Origin: Takakia lepidozioides
Taxonomy: Eukaryota > Streptophyta > Takakiopsida > Takakiales > Takakiaceae
DNA: 64,000 bases
Direction of reading: 5' to 3'
Assembly (NCBI GenBank): GCA_030704615.1
Contig: CM060734.1
Span: 37,590,042-37,654,041, forward strand
Shown here piece by piece: positions 22,853 through 34,648 of the stretch. Under the pieces are notes generated by a model, which was not told where the DNA came from, made no database searches, and worked only from the letters and a program-made list of their open reading frames with translations. Made by a program: the position numbers and the translations under genes. Position 1 is the first letter of the stretch, and each line of letters begins with the position of its first letter.

Positions 22853-25800
22853 AAATGGCGGTCTCCGATGATGAGGACAATGATGAGGACAACAATGACA
22901 ATGGAATTATGCATGAGGATGTGGCAACAATGGAGGACCTCTTAATGCATCAGTTGGTAGATGAGGACACAGACTCTTTGAATGACATGGAAAAAGAAGC
23001 CAAAAGGATGTAAGCATGTTAGAGGTAGGCCAAAACTGGCGGATAATGGGTACTTGGGAGTAGTTTTGTGGCGTAGTGTAGTGGTGGTAGATGATAATAT
23101 AAAAATAATGGCAAAACACAATCGTGCCATGAGTCCGAGTCCCGCATCCAACAGTCCAAGATTAAACAAAAAACAAGAAAATTAAAAAAAAAACGTAAAT
23201 AAACCTGCCATCGAAAATAATATAGTTCAAAATTTCACCATTGTTTGGAGGTTTCAATTGCACGTAGCACTAGGTACCGTGGTTTGGAACACATCTTCTT
23301 CAGGAGTCACTCTTAAATAATAACATTCTTAGGTACTTAAATCGATGGCTTTTATAAATTAGTAGTTGCGTATACAAAAATCATTAGACCTTTCATACAT
23401 AGCAGGTACTCGACGGCTCTTTCTGAGACTATTTTGCAGGTATTCAAGCATGCATGAAAAAAGATTCATGCGTGCAATTGGTACTTTTTAGGGGTAATTT
23501 TGGCTTTTCATGTTCGAGGATGTAGCGAGCTACACCTACAACCTCCTCGCACAATACTTCACAAGTACCATCAAAACATACCCGTTTGCAGATTGGAAAA
23601 GTGTTATGTTTTCCTTACAACATCATCTTTCTTCCCATGTCATTTTCAAGGAAGTTCAATGTAAGATCAGAATGCACTAGAGTACTTTGAAGACCACAGT
23701 CTGTCAAAATCCATTTGTGACAGTATTTTTGGCCAACCTCTAACATGCTTTCACCCAAAACTCCCTTATACGAAGGGGCCAAAGTGAGTAGACTTTCAAC
23801 CATCTTGTTGTTGCTGAATTTGTAAATCCGGTTTGGCATAAGTAATGTGGATATGTCCGCCATAATGCGGACTATTGCGGACTACATCCTTGCCCCACAT
23901 TTGAAGCCGAGAATGCCACGATCAAGAAAAGAGGCAAGAGCAACCTTGGATGCTGTGGGGATGGGCTATAAGATTTTTCATGCATGTCCATGTGATAAAA
24001 CCCTGTACTACGGAGAGGATGCGAAACTCACCAAGTGTCCAAAGTGCAACAAAGACCGATATCGGGATGATATTTAAGGGAAGAAAGCCCCGCGCAAGGT
24101 ATACCCGCGCCACAATACACTTGCATATTGCATTCTACCTTTTTGCATCCACTACAAGATGTAAGGTTTTACTTAGAGATATGAATGACACTGATTATGA
24201 TATGGGGCCGACATGGGGATGGTGCCAGAAAATGCACTACTTTCCAATCATCCCGCGACTGCAAGCACACTACCGAAGCCCCTCATTGGCACAACTGATG
24301 AGATGGCACGCCTCGCATCGGAGCCCCTCGAGAAAGGTGTGCGGGCCACAAGATTCACAAGCATGGAGGCACACTGAAGAGATGTGGCCTTTTCTCTTGG
24401 AGGACCCACGACATGTCCGCCTCGGCTGCTCCTCGGATGGGGTCAACCCATACTCTGTCCAGTCATGTAGTCACTTGGCCGGTGACCATGGTGAATTACA
24501 ACATCCCTCCGTATCTTTCAATAAAAAAAGGCCATATCATGTTGGCTGCCATTGTACCGGGTGAGTGTTCCCAATTCATGCTTATTATTTATTTGGATTT
24601 TACATTAATCTTCTTCTCTTTGGCGCAATTCCAATGGAAGATTGATGAGTGACGTAATCATGTAGTAAGATGTGTCATTCATTATGAAGTATAATTAGCA
24701 TGGTAGAGCATTGAAACAATTAATGGTGTGAATGTCTCATACATGGACACGTACTTGCGTCTTCTGCACCGTAGTGGGGTAGATGCACATGGAAACATTT
24801 TGTCTTTCCTAATGTGGCGGAATGTCTACAGGACTTATTGTTTGCTCGGGGTTGAGCACTAAAGGCTATCACGCATGCCTACATTGTGGCGATGAACTTG
24901 ATGCACAAAGCTCCAGCAATCTTCGCAAGATGGTGTATCCTGACTACCGCAAGTTTCTTCCTATGAGCCATCATTGGAGAAGAAGAGACAAACACTTGTT
25001 TGATGACAAAGTGGAGTTACGTCCTCCACCTGTGACACCATTCAGGCACTTTTGGGAAGACCGATGGAAGGAGGCCTATCCGGAGAGGTCCTGTGAAGTG
25101 GAGGTGTCCGGCATGAAGCGGCTTTCAATCTTCTACGAGTTGTCATATTGGGCGGTACATATTCCACAAAAACACCATCAATATTGCTATGCATGTATGG
25201 GACCTGAAGATTCGTCATCTTCTAGATCCCATGCATATTGAGAAGAATGTTTGCTCGTCCCTTTTCGTGTTCTTCATGGCACGCCGACAAAGAAGGGAGT
25301 GGCTGCAAAATGAGTTTCTCTCGATGTTAGAAGGAACTTGAGGAGCAGGGTCGCATGTCCCATCTATGGGCCGAAGAAAATGGTGTGGACCCAAAGGGTG
25401 TTGTACGGTGGAAGTATAGGCGTGCACCTTGACAATGGACAAAGGAGGAATACAAGAAAGTGATAGCCACCATAGGAGTTGTCTGAACACCAACTGGTTA
25501 TGGGTCATCCCTCCGTATGAAGTTCGACGAAGATGGGGTCCATGGTTTGAAGTCTCATGACTACCACAATCTATTGCAAGACATCTTGCCCATTGCAGTA
25601 GGTGGGACATTGACTCCCGAGGTTCGCGAGACAGTCTATAGATTGGGAGCATTGTTCCGGTGGATTTGCTCCAAAGAGCTGGAGGAAGCGGACTTTTCAC
25701 GCATGAAGAAGGAGGCGGCGGTGGTCATGTGTCTGTTGGAGATGCACCTTCCTTCCTCCTTCTTTGACATCCAAGTGCACTTGGTAGTGCACTTAGTGGA

Positions 25801-26000
25801 AGAGGCTTCGATTTCCGGCCCCGTTCATTCTCGGTGGATGTACTACCTTGAGCGATATATGAAGACTTTGAAAGCACATGTAAGACAAATGGCACACCCG
25901 GAGGGTAGCATGGCGGAGGGGTATACATTGCAAGAGGCTATGTTCTACTGCGTGGAGTACTTGACAATTGCTCAATTATGTTGGCTGTTTCAAATGCCTC
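22853..26000 (+). pseudogene. CACTA (En/Spm-like) Tnp2 transposase with DUF4218
   Basis: Reading along the plus strand gives a decayed Tnp2. An acidic N-terminal exon (VSDDEDNDEDNND, VATMEDLLMHQLVDEDTD) ends at 23005. After a 749-bp insertion it resumes with PLYEGAKVSRLS, then SRKEARATLDAVGMGYKIFH, ACPCDKTLYYGE and CPKCNKDRYRDD. At 24225-24560 are HYFPIIPRLQAHYRSPSLAQ, MRWHASHRSPS, EDPRHVRLGCSSDGVNPYS and, after a frameshift near 24470, VNYNIPPYLSIKKGHIM. At 24822-25150 are GLSTKGYHACLHCGDEL and the Arg-rich block. At 25520-25960 is DUF4218: GLKSHDYHNLLQDILPIAVG, LEMHLPSSFFDIQVHLVVHL, SRWMYYLERYMKTLK and HPEGSMAEGY. In-frame stops, at least two frame changes and truncation at the gag fragment show it is dead. 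Confidence 0.8.
23006..23754. mobile_element. 749-bp TIR insertion inside the Tnp2 gene
   Basis: The insert is flanked by CCAAAA at 23000-23005 and 23755-23760. Its ends are inverted: the left end has AAGCATGTTAGAGGTAGGCC, and the reverse complement of the right end has AAGCATGTTAGAGGTTGGCC. Removing the insert with one CCAAAA joins EAK to TPLYEG in the Tnp2 frame. There is no coding content. It is a MITE-like non-autonomous DNA transposon whose superfamily is unclear; the target duplication is 6 bp or a little longer. Confidence 0.75.
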
Positions 26001-26676
26001 CCCTACTGTATTATGGGGTAGCATATCCACTTTCTTTTGTAATTCAGGTCTTAGTCCACTCATAGACTAAGTCTTCTGTAATCGTGGTTCTGGTACAACA
26101 GCCAACTTTTTCATCATTAACTCCATTTTCTCCATATATTCTTCAACAGTTTCATGCTTCTTTTGCCTCAACTGTTGTAGACTCCCATACACTTCATCCT
26201 CAGTTTTGCTTGTCCTGAACCTGTTTCGGAATGTTGTACTAAGACCATTCCAAGTTAGGAAATGATTATTAGGAAACCTTGCATATCATTCACTTGCTTT
26301 CTTGATAAGTGAACAAGGAAACAGTCTCAATTTGGCATCATCGCCATTTTCATTGTTCACTGTACACATGTGCTCAAATTGGCTGATGTGTACATCAGGA
26401 TCCCCTTTTCCTGCATATATTGGAAAATGTGGCCCATGTTGGAGGTACCACCATCTGTGGCCCTACACCCTGCTCTCTGACAGGTGTTGGTCTTCCTGTA
26501 GGTGTTGGTCCTTGAGGATCTGCTATTGTAGTGATGGAACTCCCACCAGGTGTTGGCCCCTGAGCACTCCCTGTTACTGGCCCCCCTGTACTTGTAGTAC
26601 CCTCAGCTCTAGTTGCACTACTTACCATTTCTGCCTTCAACCCAAACCCTAAACCCTCATCGGAAACCCTAAACAA
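25975..26676 (-). pseudogene. Ty3-type retrotransposon gag fragment
   Basis: Minus-strand translation from about 26440 gives a classic plant Ty3 gag core: DPDVHISQFEHMCTVN, DDAKLRLFPCSL, ARFPNNHFLTWNGLSTTFRN and EVYGSLQQLRQKKHETVEEY, then ELQKKVDMLPHNTVGEAFET. A Thr/Pro/Gly-rich stretch lies upstream (26676-26440, in another frame). There are in-frame stops, including one where the Trp of the SEWYARF motif should be. No protease, RT or LTR is seen. The left border touches the truncated DUF4218 domain. Confidence 0.7.
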
Positions 26677-27690
26677 AACCCTACACCATTGTTACGTCTA
26701 AACCCTTATCCTTCCTTTGCAAATGGGAATGAAGTATCCATACCATAATCATATGTATCTTAATACCAGGTTCCAAGGACGAATCCTCAATCTAAATACT
26801 TCTCCGGCCCAATGACTCTTCCATAATATTTGTTTCTCTATTTTTATTTTTATTTTTTATCCTACTAACACACACGAGTGTGAGTCTTCCATATTTGTTT
26901 GTCCATTTGTACCTTAAACCCAAACCGAAAACCCTACCTTTACCATCACCCCTAAACCATTAATCTTACCATAAACCAATAACTTTAATGTACTACCTTA
27001 GTTACACTCCAAACCTTATTGTACTACCATGTTACCTCTTCTCAATGTTTCATGCTCTTTTAATATTTTCTTTTGTTGGATAAGGTATGATATAATGATT
27101 ACAGGGATATCAAATTCCTCAACCATTTCTTAATTCTACCGAGTGTGAGTCCATCATATTTGTTTGTCTTTTTGTACCCTAAATCCAAACCCTAAACCCT
27201 TACCCTTACTGTAAACCCAAACCTTATTGCACTTCTCTCTAGTTACACCCCAAACTTTATAGTACTACCCTAATACCTCTTCCGAATGTTTCATGCTATT
27301 CTAATATTTTACTGCCCTTGTCACATCCAAAACATGATTCATTCCAATGGCGTGGTATGTGAACATTGTGCTTGATATGAAGATTCAATCGATAAAATTA
27401 TTAGCAAGTTGTATTGAGTATGGTAGAGTAGAAGTCTAGCCCATGTTCGATGCGACCCATTTGTTTATCGCGATCCTGCAATGGAATATTACATTATTCG
27501 ACTTCCAAGTGGACGTTCAATGAATTGTTCAATACTGCTACTTCACATTGAGCACTTCAATGTCAAATGGACCTTTTATATGACACATTTTGAAACAAGT
27601 ATGACATCACCTATAATTTCACAATGTTCAATCACACATTACACCATGATATTATTAATATTTCAATTAATTTTAATTCAAATTGTGTTG
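26640..27690 (-). repeat. AT-rich block, inverted partner of 5880-7260
   Basis: The reverse complement matches the left block in order: AATTAAAATTAATTG then TATTAATAATATCATGG (27645-27683), ATTCATTGAACGTCC then GGAAGTCGAAT (27495-27533), TCGATTGAAT (about 27390) and ACAAATGGACAAACAAATATG (about 26895-26915). It contains two units of about 262 bp (GAGTGTGAGTC at 26877 and 27139) with CCCTAAACCC words. This is the likely right end of the large element hypothesised for 5.9-27.7 kb. Confidence 0.5.
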
Positions 27691-27841
27691 AGGGCATGAT
27701 CTGTTGAAAGGCAATGTCATTAACCATGTTAATGAAGTCCTCAGAAATAATAATCCATAAGGCCTTATACTGTTAGAAGGCCATCCAAGCCGGGGGGCTT
27801 TAAAATCTTGAAGTGCCAGAAGGTGAGGGCTAGTGTTTTTA

Positions 27842-28114
27842 AATCTGGCGAAAAATCACCAGATTTTGACCTGGAAAATGGGTCGGCTACTTTTATAAAG
27901 GAATTATGGGAGTAAAAATAAAAAAACTCGCCAAAAAGCGCCAACGGTTAAATATCAGGAGCCAGAATTTTCCTACATGGACCTGTTGAAATGTGACACC
28001 TGTTATATAGCCTCTTTTCTAACCCTGCCACCTCGTTATTCTCACCACATAGGCACAGGGTAGAATTTACATGTAGCCTTTGTCGCGAATTTGGAAAAGT
28101 GAAAAAAAAACACT
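27842..28114 (+). repeat. Dispersed non-coding repeat, copy A
   Basis: About 275 bp match 56860-57143 in the same orientation. It starts with the small hairpin TCTGGCGAAAAATCACCAGA and includes GACCTGGAAAATGGGTCGGC, AAAGGAATTATGGG and TGTGACACCTGTTATATAGC. It ends with an A-run and CACTG. No pol III boxes were clearly seen. It could be a SINE or a small DNA element. Confidence 0.75.
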
Positions 28115-28930
28115 GGGCCCTCTCTCACAGCCTCCCCTTGCATAAAGAAAGTACCGTGAGATGGGACCAGTGCATGAAGTTCTTACCTCATTCCTGGTGT
28201 CCTCCAGGGTTTAGAAGGTTACCCTGCACACTCTCCCCTCGCCCTTGTGCTTACTGCTCTTTGGGTGACACGGCTCTCCCGGCTCGGCCTTGCCATGTAC
28301 ATCCAGTATTTCCCCTCCATGGAATACCAAATGACCACTTCCATTTCCAATAAACTTTGCCTCATTTTCAATGAACTTTGCTTCATTTCCAGTCAACTTT
28401 GTCTCACAGTTTGATTGTTAAATCATGCATCACTAAGCCGAATCTCGTTAAATCGTGCTCCATTAGTGAGCCACTGTTTATTGGAGTTTATTGGAAATGG
28501 AAGTGGTCGTTTGGTGTTCCATATGGAAAACCACAGGATGGAGAGGTCATGAGCACATTTGTGACATTGTAAAAAACAGAAACCTCCGGAAATCCTGGAG
28601 AGGTTTCAATTCAGATCCTCATTGCACAACAATCATGGGAGCATCTAGTGTCAATTTAGAATGGAGATGTGAAAGACCTCAGCTTAAGTCATCCAGCGTT
28701 CTTTGGTGATTAATAAGACCAGTCCACCTTGAAGTGTTCTCATGGTCTGGTCTGCCAACCTTGGGCATTTGACACTTTGTTAGAAGGTTGTTGGTTCACC
28801 CATACTACTACAGTGTGCATCAGAGTGGCATGGACCAAGTGGGGTAGGAGGGTAAGCTCCGATTGGTGTATTGATCATCGTTTTACAAATGGTTGCACCC
28901 TGACAGAGGGTGGGTGTCCATAATGATCAA
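28115..28930. other. No gene; contains a short inverted repeat
   Basis: The arms at about 28316-28355 and 28484-28530 are near-perfect inverse copies (ACCACTTCCATTTCCAATAA against TTATTGGAAATGGAAGTGGT), with about 130 bp between. The loop has repeated AACTTTG(C/T)CTCA words. Nothing else is supported. Confidence 0.6.
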
Positions 28931-28949
28931 TAACTACACAGGTTGTTTA

Positions 28950-30105
28950 CTGGCTACAATTGACAGTAGATGCTCCGGCGCTGCACTTCAACATGCTTTG
29001 GTGCAAAATTTTCAACCCCATGACTCTTGGGGTTTCTTCATGCCCACTGGTATGTGTTGACTGCTCCTCTGGTATAAGGTCTGTGCATCCATGTTCTTCC
29101 CATCCAGACCCCTCCATTGCCTCCCTGTAAAATTGAACCAACCCACCATCTTCAGCAACATCAAAAGACAGCCATAGTGCTTGAGTGATTACTCACATTT
29201 GATGCCACAAATGCACGATGCCAGCATATTCTCAGTAGTTCACAAGGGAGAAAAGGAGGGAGGTGTGAGAGAGACCGTTGAAGGGGGTCCTTCGAAGGAC
29301 CCATGCACCTATATACACAACCTAGAGCAACGGAGGTTCAGTGGGTAGAAGAGTCAACTAGCAGCTGCAGATGGTTTCACCTTTGGGGTGATAAGCCCTC
29401 ATCCTTGCTTCCTCCCCCTCAAAAACACCCAGTGGCAGTCATCCTTGAGATGGATTGCGCATGGCTTCAAACACAGAACTGCTGGATCTAAACTCTGGAC
29501 AGCCATTTGGCAGGCATGGAACATCTTAAGACCCTTTCTACGTAAATCAGAACCTAGAACCTATCGTGAAGTACTCAGACAGCACTTGTTCCTCAACAAT
29601 AACCAACCCTCTAGGGAACAAAAGTCGCACGCAAGGAGGTGGTCTGCTTGGGATGTCTGTGGTATCTCTCAGATCAGAGATCTTTGGGTCAACAACACTC
29701 TTGTTTCCCAAGATGTTGTCTCTGATAAGGTGGGTAAGCGGCTGGCCCTACAGGAGACCATGTCTGTAGGTAGCAGGATATATAAAAAACTGAGAATCAG
29801 AAAAAGCAGACATGTTGAAGCTGTACCAAACTCTACCAAACAAACAATACAGCTCACTCTACATTCGGAGTATAGAATATGTCACAACTATGACTGGTCA
29901 GTGAAGCTTACCTGCTCCCGTTCCACAGCCGGGTCACACTGTTGTACTGGTATGGTTTTCCATTTCAGCCCACCCCAAAACAACCTGATAATGCAGTATT
30001 GCGTGGTCTAATGTGACAGCAACATGAGCGTCTAGTAGATGGCCAGTCTTCCCAGTTAAACTGCTGCAAAGCTACCTGCTTGAATCATGCAGGTGGAGTT
30101 TTGAC
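28950..30105 (-). pseudogene. Duplicated exons of the propeller-like gene
   Basis: Two pieces copy exons of the gene at 34649-45255, with flanking intron sequence. At 29230-28960 the frame AEDGGLVQFYREAMEGSGWE then EHGC matches exon 10 (AEDGGLVEFYWEAMEGWGWR then EHGC). At 30105-29905 the frame VALQQFNWEDW matches exon 9 (VALRQFAWED). After GGCCATC the exon 9 copy shifts frame, and the exon 10 copy runs to a stop. Shared intron words (AACAAGGGAGAAA, ATGTTGAAGCTG) show a DNA-level segmental duplication, not a retrocopy. No copies of exons 11-12 were found. The copy lies on the far side of the PPR gene from the parent. Confidence 0.75.
29388..29815 (+). mobile_element. LINE 3' coding fragment
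   Basis: The plus-strand frame contains AWNILRPFLRKSEPRTYREV, LRQHLFLNN and VCGISQIRDLWVNNTL, typical of the C-terminal part of plant L1-type ORF2. It lies in the intron between the duplicated exons above. Both ends are truncated. Confidence 0.55.
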
Positions 30106-30193
30106 TTGAACATGCAAGATTGGGCCTAATATAGATACCCCTCTGAAACCGTGTTCGAAACAATGGGCCTTCTTTCAGGCATGTTGCTTCCTC

Positions 30194-33100
30194 TCACCAG
30201 TAATCCCCACAAGAACAGACCCCATCTTTGAAGTGGTGAAAGCGATTGGCATCCCTCACAACAACTGGTCGCTCAACAATCTTTGAGATGAGCTTGGTTA
30301 CAGTGTGGCAGTCACCACACACCCGAAGGTTTTTGATGATACGGATAGGCGTCCCAGGGGGTGTGCTGATAAGCCCAAAGGCAATGGCTAGCTTCTCACT
30401 GTGGTAGCTAAGAGAAAATTCCTTACGCTCCTCCTCAGCATCGTGCAATACAAAGCTCGTGTCAGGCATGTAACCAGCCTCCTTCATTTGCCCAGACAAT
30501 CTCTTCAGCTCAGCATGGATTTCCTCAATTTGGGGATGCAATTTGTCCTCTACAACAAATGTATGGACGTGGTTGTCCACCTCAATGCAGCTGCGCCCTG
30601 GCTCCTTCCTGATCCCTCTGTCCTGCATCATTTTCCTCACCTTCGCTGTATCCTCCCACCTGCCGGCAGCGGCATAGATGTTTGATAGCAACACATATAT
30701 CGCAGGATCCTGTGGATCCAATTCGAGAAGGAACTTCACTGCACGTTCTGCTATCCCTACATTGCCATGAATTCTGCAGGCACCAAGCAAGGACCCCCAC
30801 ACAGAAGCAACTGGTTTGACAGGCATTCTGTTAATGAAGTCCTCTGCCTCATCCAACTGCCCAGCACGACCGAGGAGGTCCACCATGCAGGCAAAATGCT
30901 CCACGACAGGTGTGAGGTCATGATCTCGACTCATGTAATCGAAGTAGTGACTGCCTTCATCAACTAGGCCCACATGGCTACAAGCAGAAAGAACACTTAC
31001 AAAGGTGATACAGTTTGGCTTCAAACCTTCTTGTTGCATTTGTTCAAAAAGCTGGAGGGCCTCCCTACTACGTCCATGCTGACCATATCCTGCGATCATC
31101 GCACTCCATGAAACAACATCTTGTTCAGCCATATTATTGAACACTTGACGCGCATCCTTCAAGTCCCCGCATTTGGCATACATGTCAACAAGGGCAGTCT
31201 GCAGTATGACATCTTGCACAATTCCAGCTTTGATGATGTCAGCATGTACTTCTTTGCCCTTCTCCAGGGCTGCCAGAGTGGCACACACGTTCAGAATAGA
31301 AATGAAGGTGACTTTATTGGGCATCACCCGTGTCTGCATCATATGCTCATACATCTTAAAAGCCTCCCTAGCACACCCATGCTGAGAATATCCACCGATG
31401 ATCGCGCTCCATGATACCACGTCCGGCTTCAAGCCTTCCTGTTGCATTTGTTCAAATAGCTGGAGGGCATCCCTACCGCACCCATGCTGAGCATAGCCTG
31501 CTATCATTGCATTCCACGTGACCAAATTTCGCTCAGCCATATTGTTGAACACTTCATGGGCTTCCTTCATGTCCCCGCATTTCGCATACATGTCGACGAG
31601 GGCAGTTTCCAGAATCATGTCTGGTGCAATTCCAACTTTAATGAGGCCGGCATGGACCTCTTTGCCTTTTTCCAGGACTGCTAGGCTGGCACATGCATTG
31701 ACAACACCAATGAAAGTGACATTGTCTGGCGTCACCCCTTCTTGTATCATCTGCTTATAGATATCAAAAGCCTCCCTACCACACCCATGCTGTGCATATC
31801 CTGTGATCATGGTGCTCCATGATACTACATCTCGTGTAGCCATCTTGTCAAACAGACGACGCGCATCCTTCATGCTTCCACATTTGGCATACATATCCAC
31901 CAAGGTATTCTCCAAAATGATATTTGGCGCAATTCCTGCTTTGATGATATCAGCATGGACCTGTTTTCCCTTTTCTAGAGCTGTAAGGCCGGCAAAAGCC
32001 TTGAGAACACAAATGAACGTGACCCTGTCAGGCATCACCCCTTCGTGTATCATATGCTCATACATTTCAAAGGCCTCCCTACCACACCCATGTTGAGCAT
32101 ATCCTGTGATCATTGCACTCCATGACACCACATTTCGTTGAGCCATATTGTCAAACACTTGACGTGCATCCTTCATGCTCCCACATTTGGCATACATGTC
32201 CGTAAGAGCAGTCTCCATTATGATGTCTGGTGCAATTCCACATTTGCTGATATCAGTATGGACCTCTATACCTTTTCCGAGGTCTGCCAGGCTGGCACAG
32301 GCCTTGAGAGCACACGTGAACGTGACCATGTTGGGCATCACCCCTTCCTGTTTCATTTGCGTATAGATATCATAAGCCCCCTGACAACACCCATGCTTCA
32401 CATATCCTGCCATCATTGTGGTCCACGTAAACACATCTCGTTCAGGCATTTTCTCAAATACTTGGCGTGCATCCACCAGGCTCCCACACTTGGCATACAT
32501 GTTAACAAGGGCGTTGAGCAGAAAGATATTTAACTTGAATCCACTTTGGACAATGTGGGCATGTACCTGCTTTCCCTCTGCTAGGCCTTGGATGTTGATG
32601 CATTCCCGCAAGAGACACTCATAAGTATCAGAGTCTGCCGAAATGCCTCGTTCCTCCAAAATGTGCAGGGCCTCTTTCAGTCGTCCTGTCATACATAGCT
32701 TCCTCACATCACCATACTGCGCTTGACCTTGGATCATGGCAGCTAACTCTGTTTTCACCCAAGGAGGGGTTGATAAAGCTTCAATCCAAAGACCCTCGCT
32801 TGAACGCTTATGTCTGAAGTCTGGCGATTTTGGACTCTTCTGTGAAAACCATCAATGCGCGACTGAGCAGCCATAGCTTAAACCACGACCTCATACAGAT
32901 CAGGTAACAACCACCGAGCTTCGACAAGAAGTGGGCTTTTACTCAGGACATTCAGTTAAAAAGGAAAACACTCATCAGTGTAAGCAATTGGAGATGCAAA
33001 TGAGTGCACAAAACATCAACATGCCAGCTTCAATTACAAGCTCTCCCAGATTCATTCAGAAAGTTAGCCTCACCTTATCAAGCCTGTTGTCCCACCACTG

Positions 33101-33517
33101 TGAAGAATCTGAGAAGAACTCCCGCCAGACCTGATCTTTGCTCATTGTTTGACCTGCAAGCAAACACCAATTAAACATATACTCCTTGGGCAGCTGCTAC
33201 TTGTTGCGTCTGATTCAGGAACGGATCGCTGAGTCTCCCACACTTTCCAGAACCCCCAAAATTGCACAAAACCCACAAACTTTCACAAAGATAGGCATGT
33301 GTTCACCTTTCTCCCGTATCCGTGTAAGCTGGGGAGGTGCTACAGCCATCATTCGCAAGGGTCTGGGGCCCGACTGTGCCAAGTTGGATATGCATTTCGC
33401 ACCCACAGCCTGGCCCGATAATACTTTGCACGATGAGACTATACTCCTCCGTTCACCGCAAGGATTGTCAAGGACCTTGGGAATGGGCTCTCCCAGCGGG
33501 CTCAGGAGAGCTGCCAT
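30194..33517 (-). CDS. PPR protein, PLS-E-DYW class, with N-terminal PDF-type motif
   Basis: Three exons read in frame: 33517-33307, 33153-33074 and 32839-30194, together 978 codons. Donors are GTGAAC and GTGAGG; acceptors are TTGCAG and TTCACAG. Exon 1 (about 70 residues) is rich in Ser/Arg/Pro with few acids, as in organelle targeting peptides. Exons 2-3 encode WREFFSDSSQWWDNR and SPDFRHKRSSEGLWIEA then TPPWV, a motif like the PDF motif of plant organellar ssDNA-binding (OSB) proteins. About six PLS blocks follow, with five copies of MYAKCG. The C terminus has E/E+ motifs and a full DYW deaminase: YHSEKLAIAFG (HxE zinc/catalytic site), CGDCH, and CSCGDYW at the very end. This class does C-to-U RNA editing in plastids or mitochondria. 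The large exon alone has no upstream ATG before a stop, which supports the spliced start. Confidence 0.85.
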
Positions 33518-34648
33518 CGCCTGTGCATGTGACGAGCGCAGAGTGAAGGGACGGTCCGTGTTTCTCCTTCTGACTCCTCAGCGGGCACATATGTTCCCTT
33601 GTGTAATACACAATAAAATTCTCTCCCTCTTCCTTTCCTTCATTTGATATGTTTTACACTGAAACCCACCGGCATTGCCTTTTTTCAGTTGTTAAGCTAT
33701 GAAAACGATGATCACAACGTGACATTGCTGAATATAGTCTTCTCAACTGTTGCAAGGAGTTTGGAGGATGATGCAGTATTGTGCTGGAAAGAAGTTGATA
33801 TGAAACAAGCAGTCATGAGACAGATGCACTCACCATCAGGGAAGGACATTCTCAAGTGTCAAGTAACTATTATAAAGTAGCTGAACGTTATCACAGCGTG
33901 TACATAGAAACATGAGTATTTTACAAAGCGGATGCCTCATTGGGACTGAGCGTCAAGTTAGTAGGGGACTTTCCCGTTCAAGCTCTAAACGATGTTATCT
34001 CCATCTTCTACCTATTCAGACGCACAGACCAGCACACCAGGCCAAGCTTGGAGATTAATCTGCACAAACGAAGTGCTTTCGCTGGACAGAACCTACAGTC
34101 ATTGTAGGCTACCAAGGGGAATATATATATGATGGTGGATTGACCACCATGAGACCCCAGAATAATTTCAGGGTTGGATCCTACTAAGATCACCCAATCA
34201 GATCTAGACTTTCACTATGTACTGATAGAATGTTGGTCTTGATAAAATGCTGTACCTACTGGGGAGAGGAATCTGTGAACTATGTGGGCATCAGTCGGCC
34301 TCTTTACCTCCCTTTTCCCCCTATGTCCCTATCTCCCTTTTTCTTCGTAAGCAGTAACCATAGAACTGCCTGGGGTGCAATGGCCTCTGACCGTGCAATT
34401 TTAGCCCTGTAGAGTGCCACCACTCCCCATTTCTCATTACCTGACTTATTTGTTTCATCTGTAGGCTTCCTTGGTATGAGTCATATTCCATCACTCAGAA
34501 TGATTACCTGTAGAAACTAGACAAAATGCCACTGTGTTGTGTTGGGAAGATACTTCTGTCACCTCGTCACCTGCCTGTTGTCCAGATCTTCACATCAAAT
34601 TCTTCATCTTTGCAGAGAACTAGGAAACAGTATGGCAGTAGATAGCTA
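33518..34648. other. Intergenic: PPR promoter side and 3' end of next gene
   Basis: It lies between the PPR start (minus strand) and the stop of the propeller-like gene (minus strand). It must hold the PPR promoter and the other gene's 3' UTR. A plus-strand ORF at 33644-33880 has no recognised motif or splice context. No clear element is seen. Confidence 0.5.

Noticed and set aside
32737-32758. PPR start inside the large exon
   Set aside because: The first codon there is GTG, and the in-frame sequence upstream encodes a PDF-type motif joined by consistent splice phases to two more exons.
33644-33880. Plus-strand ORF between the PPR and propeller-like genes
   Set aside because: No motif, no splice context and ordinary length for chance.
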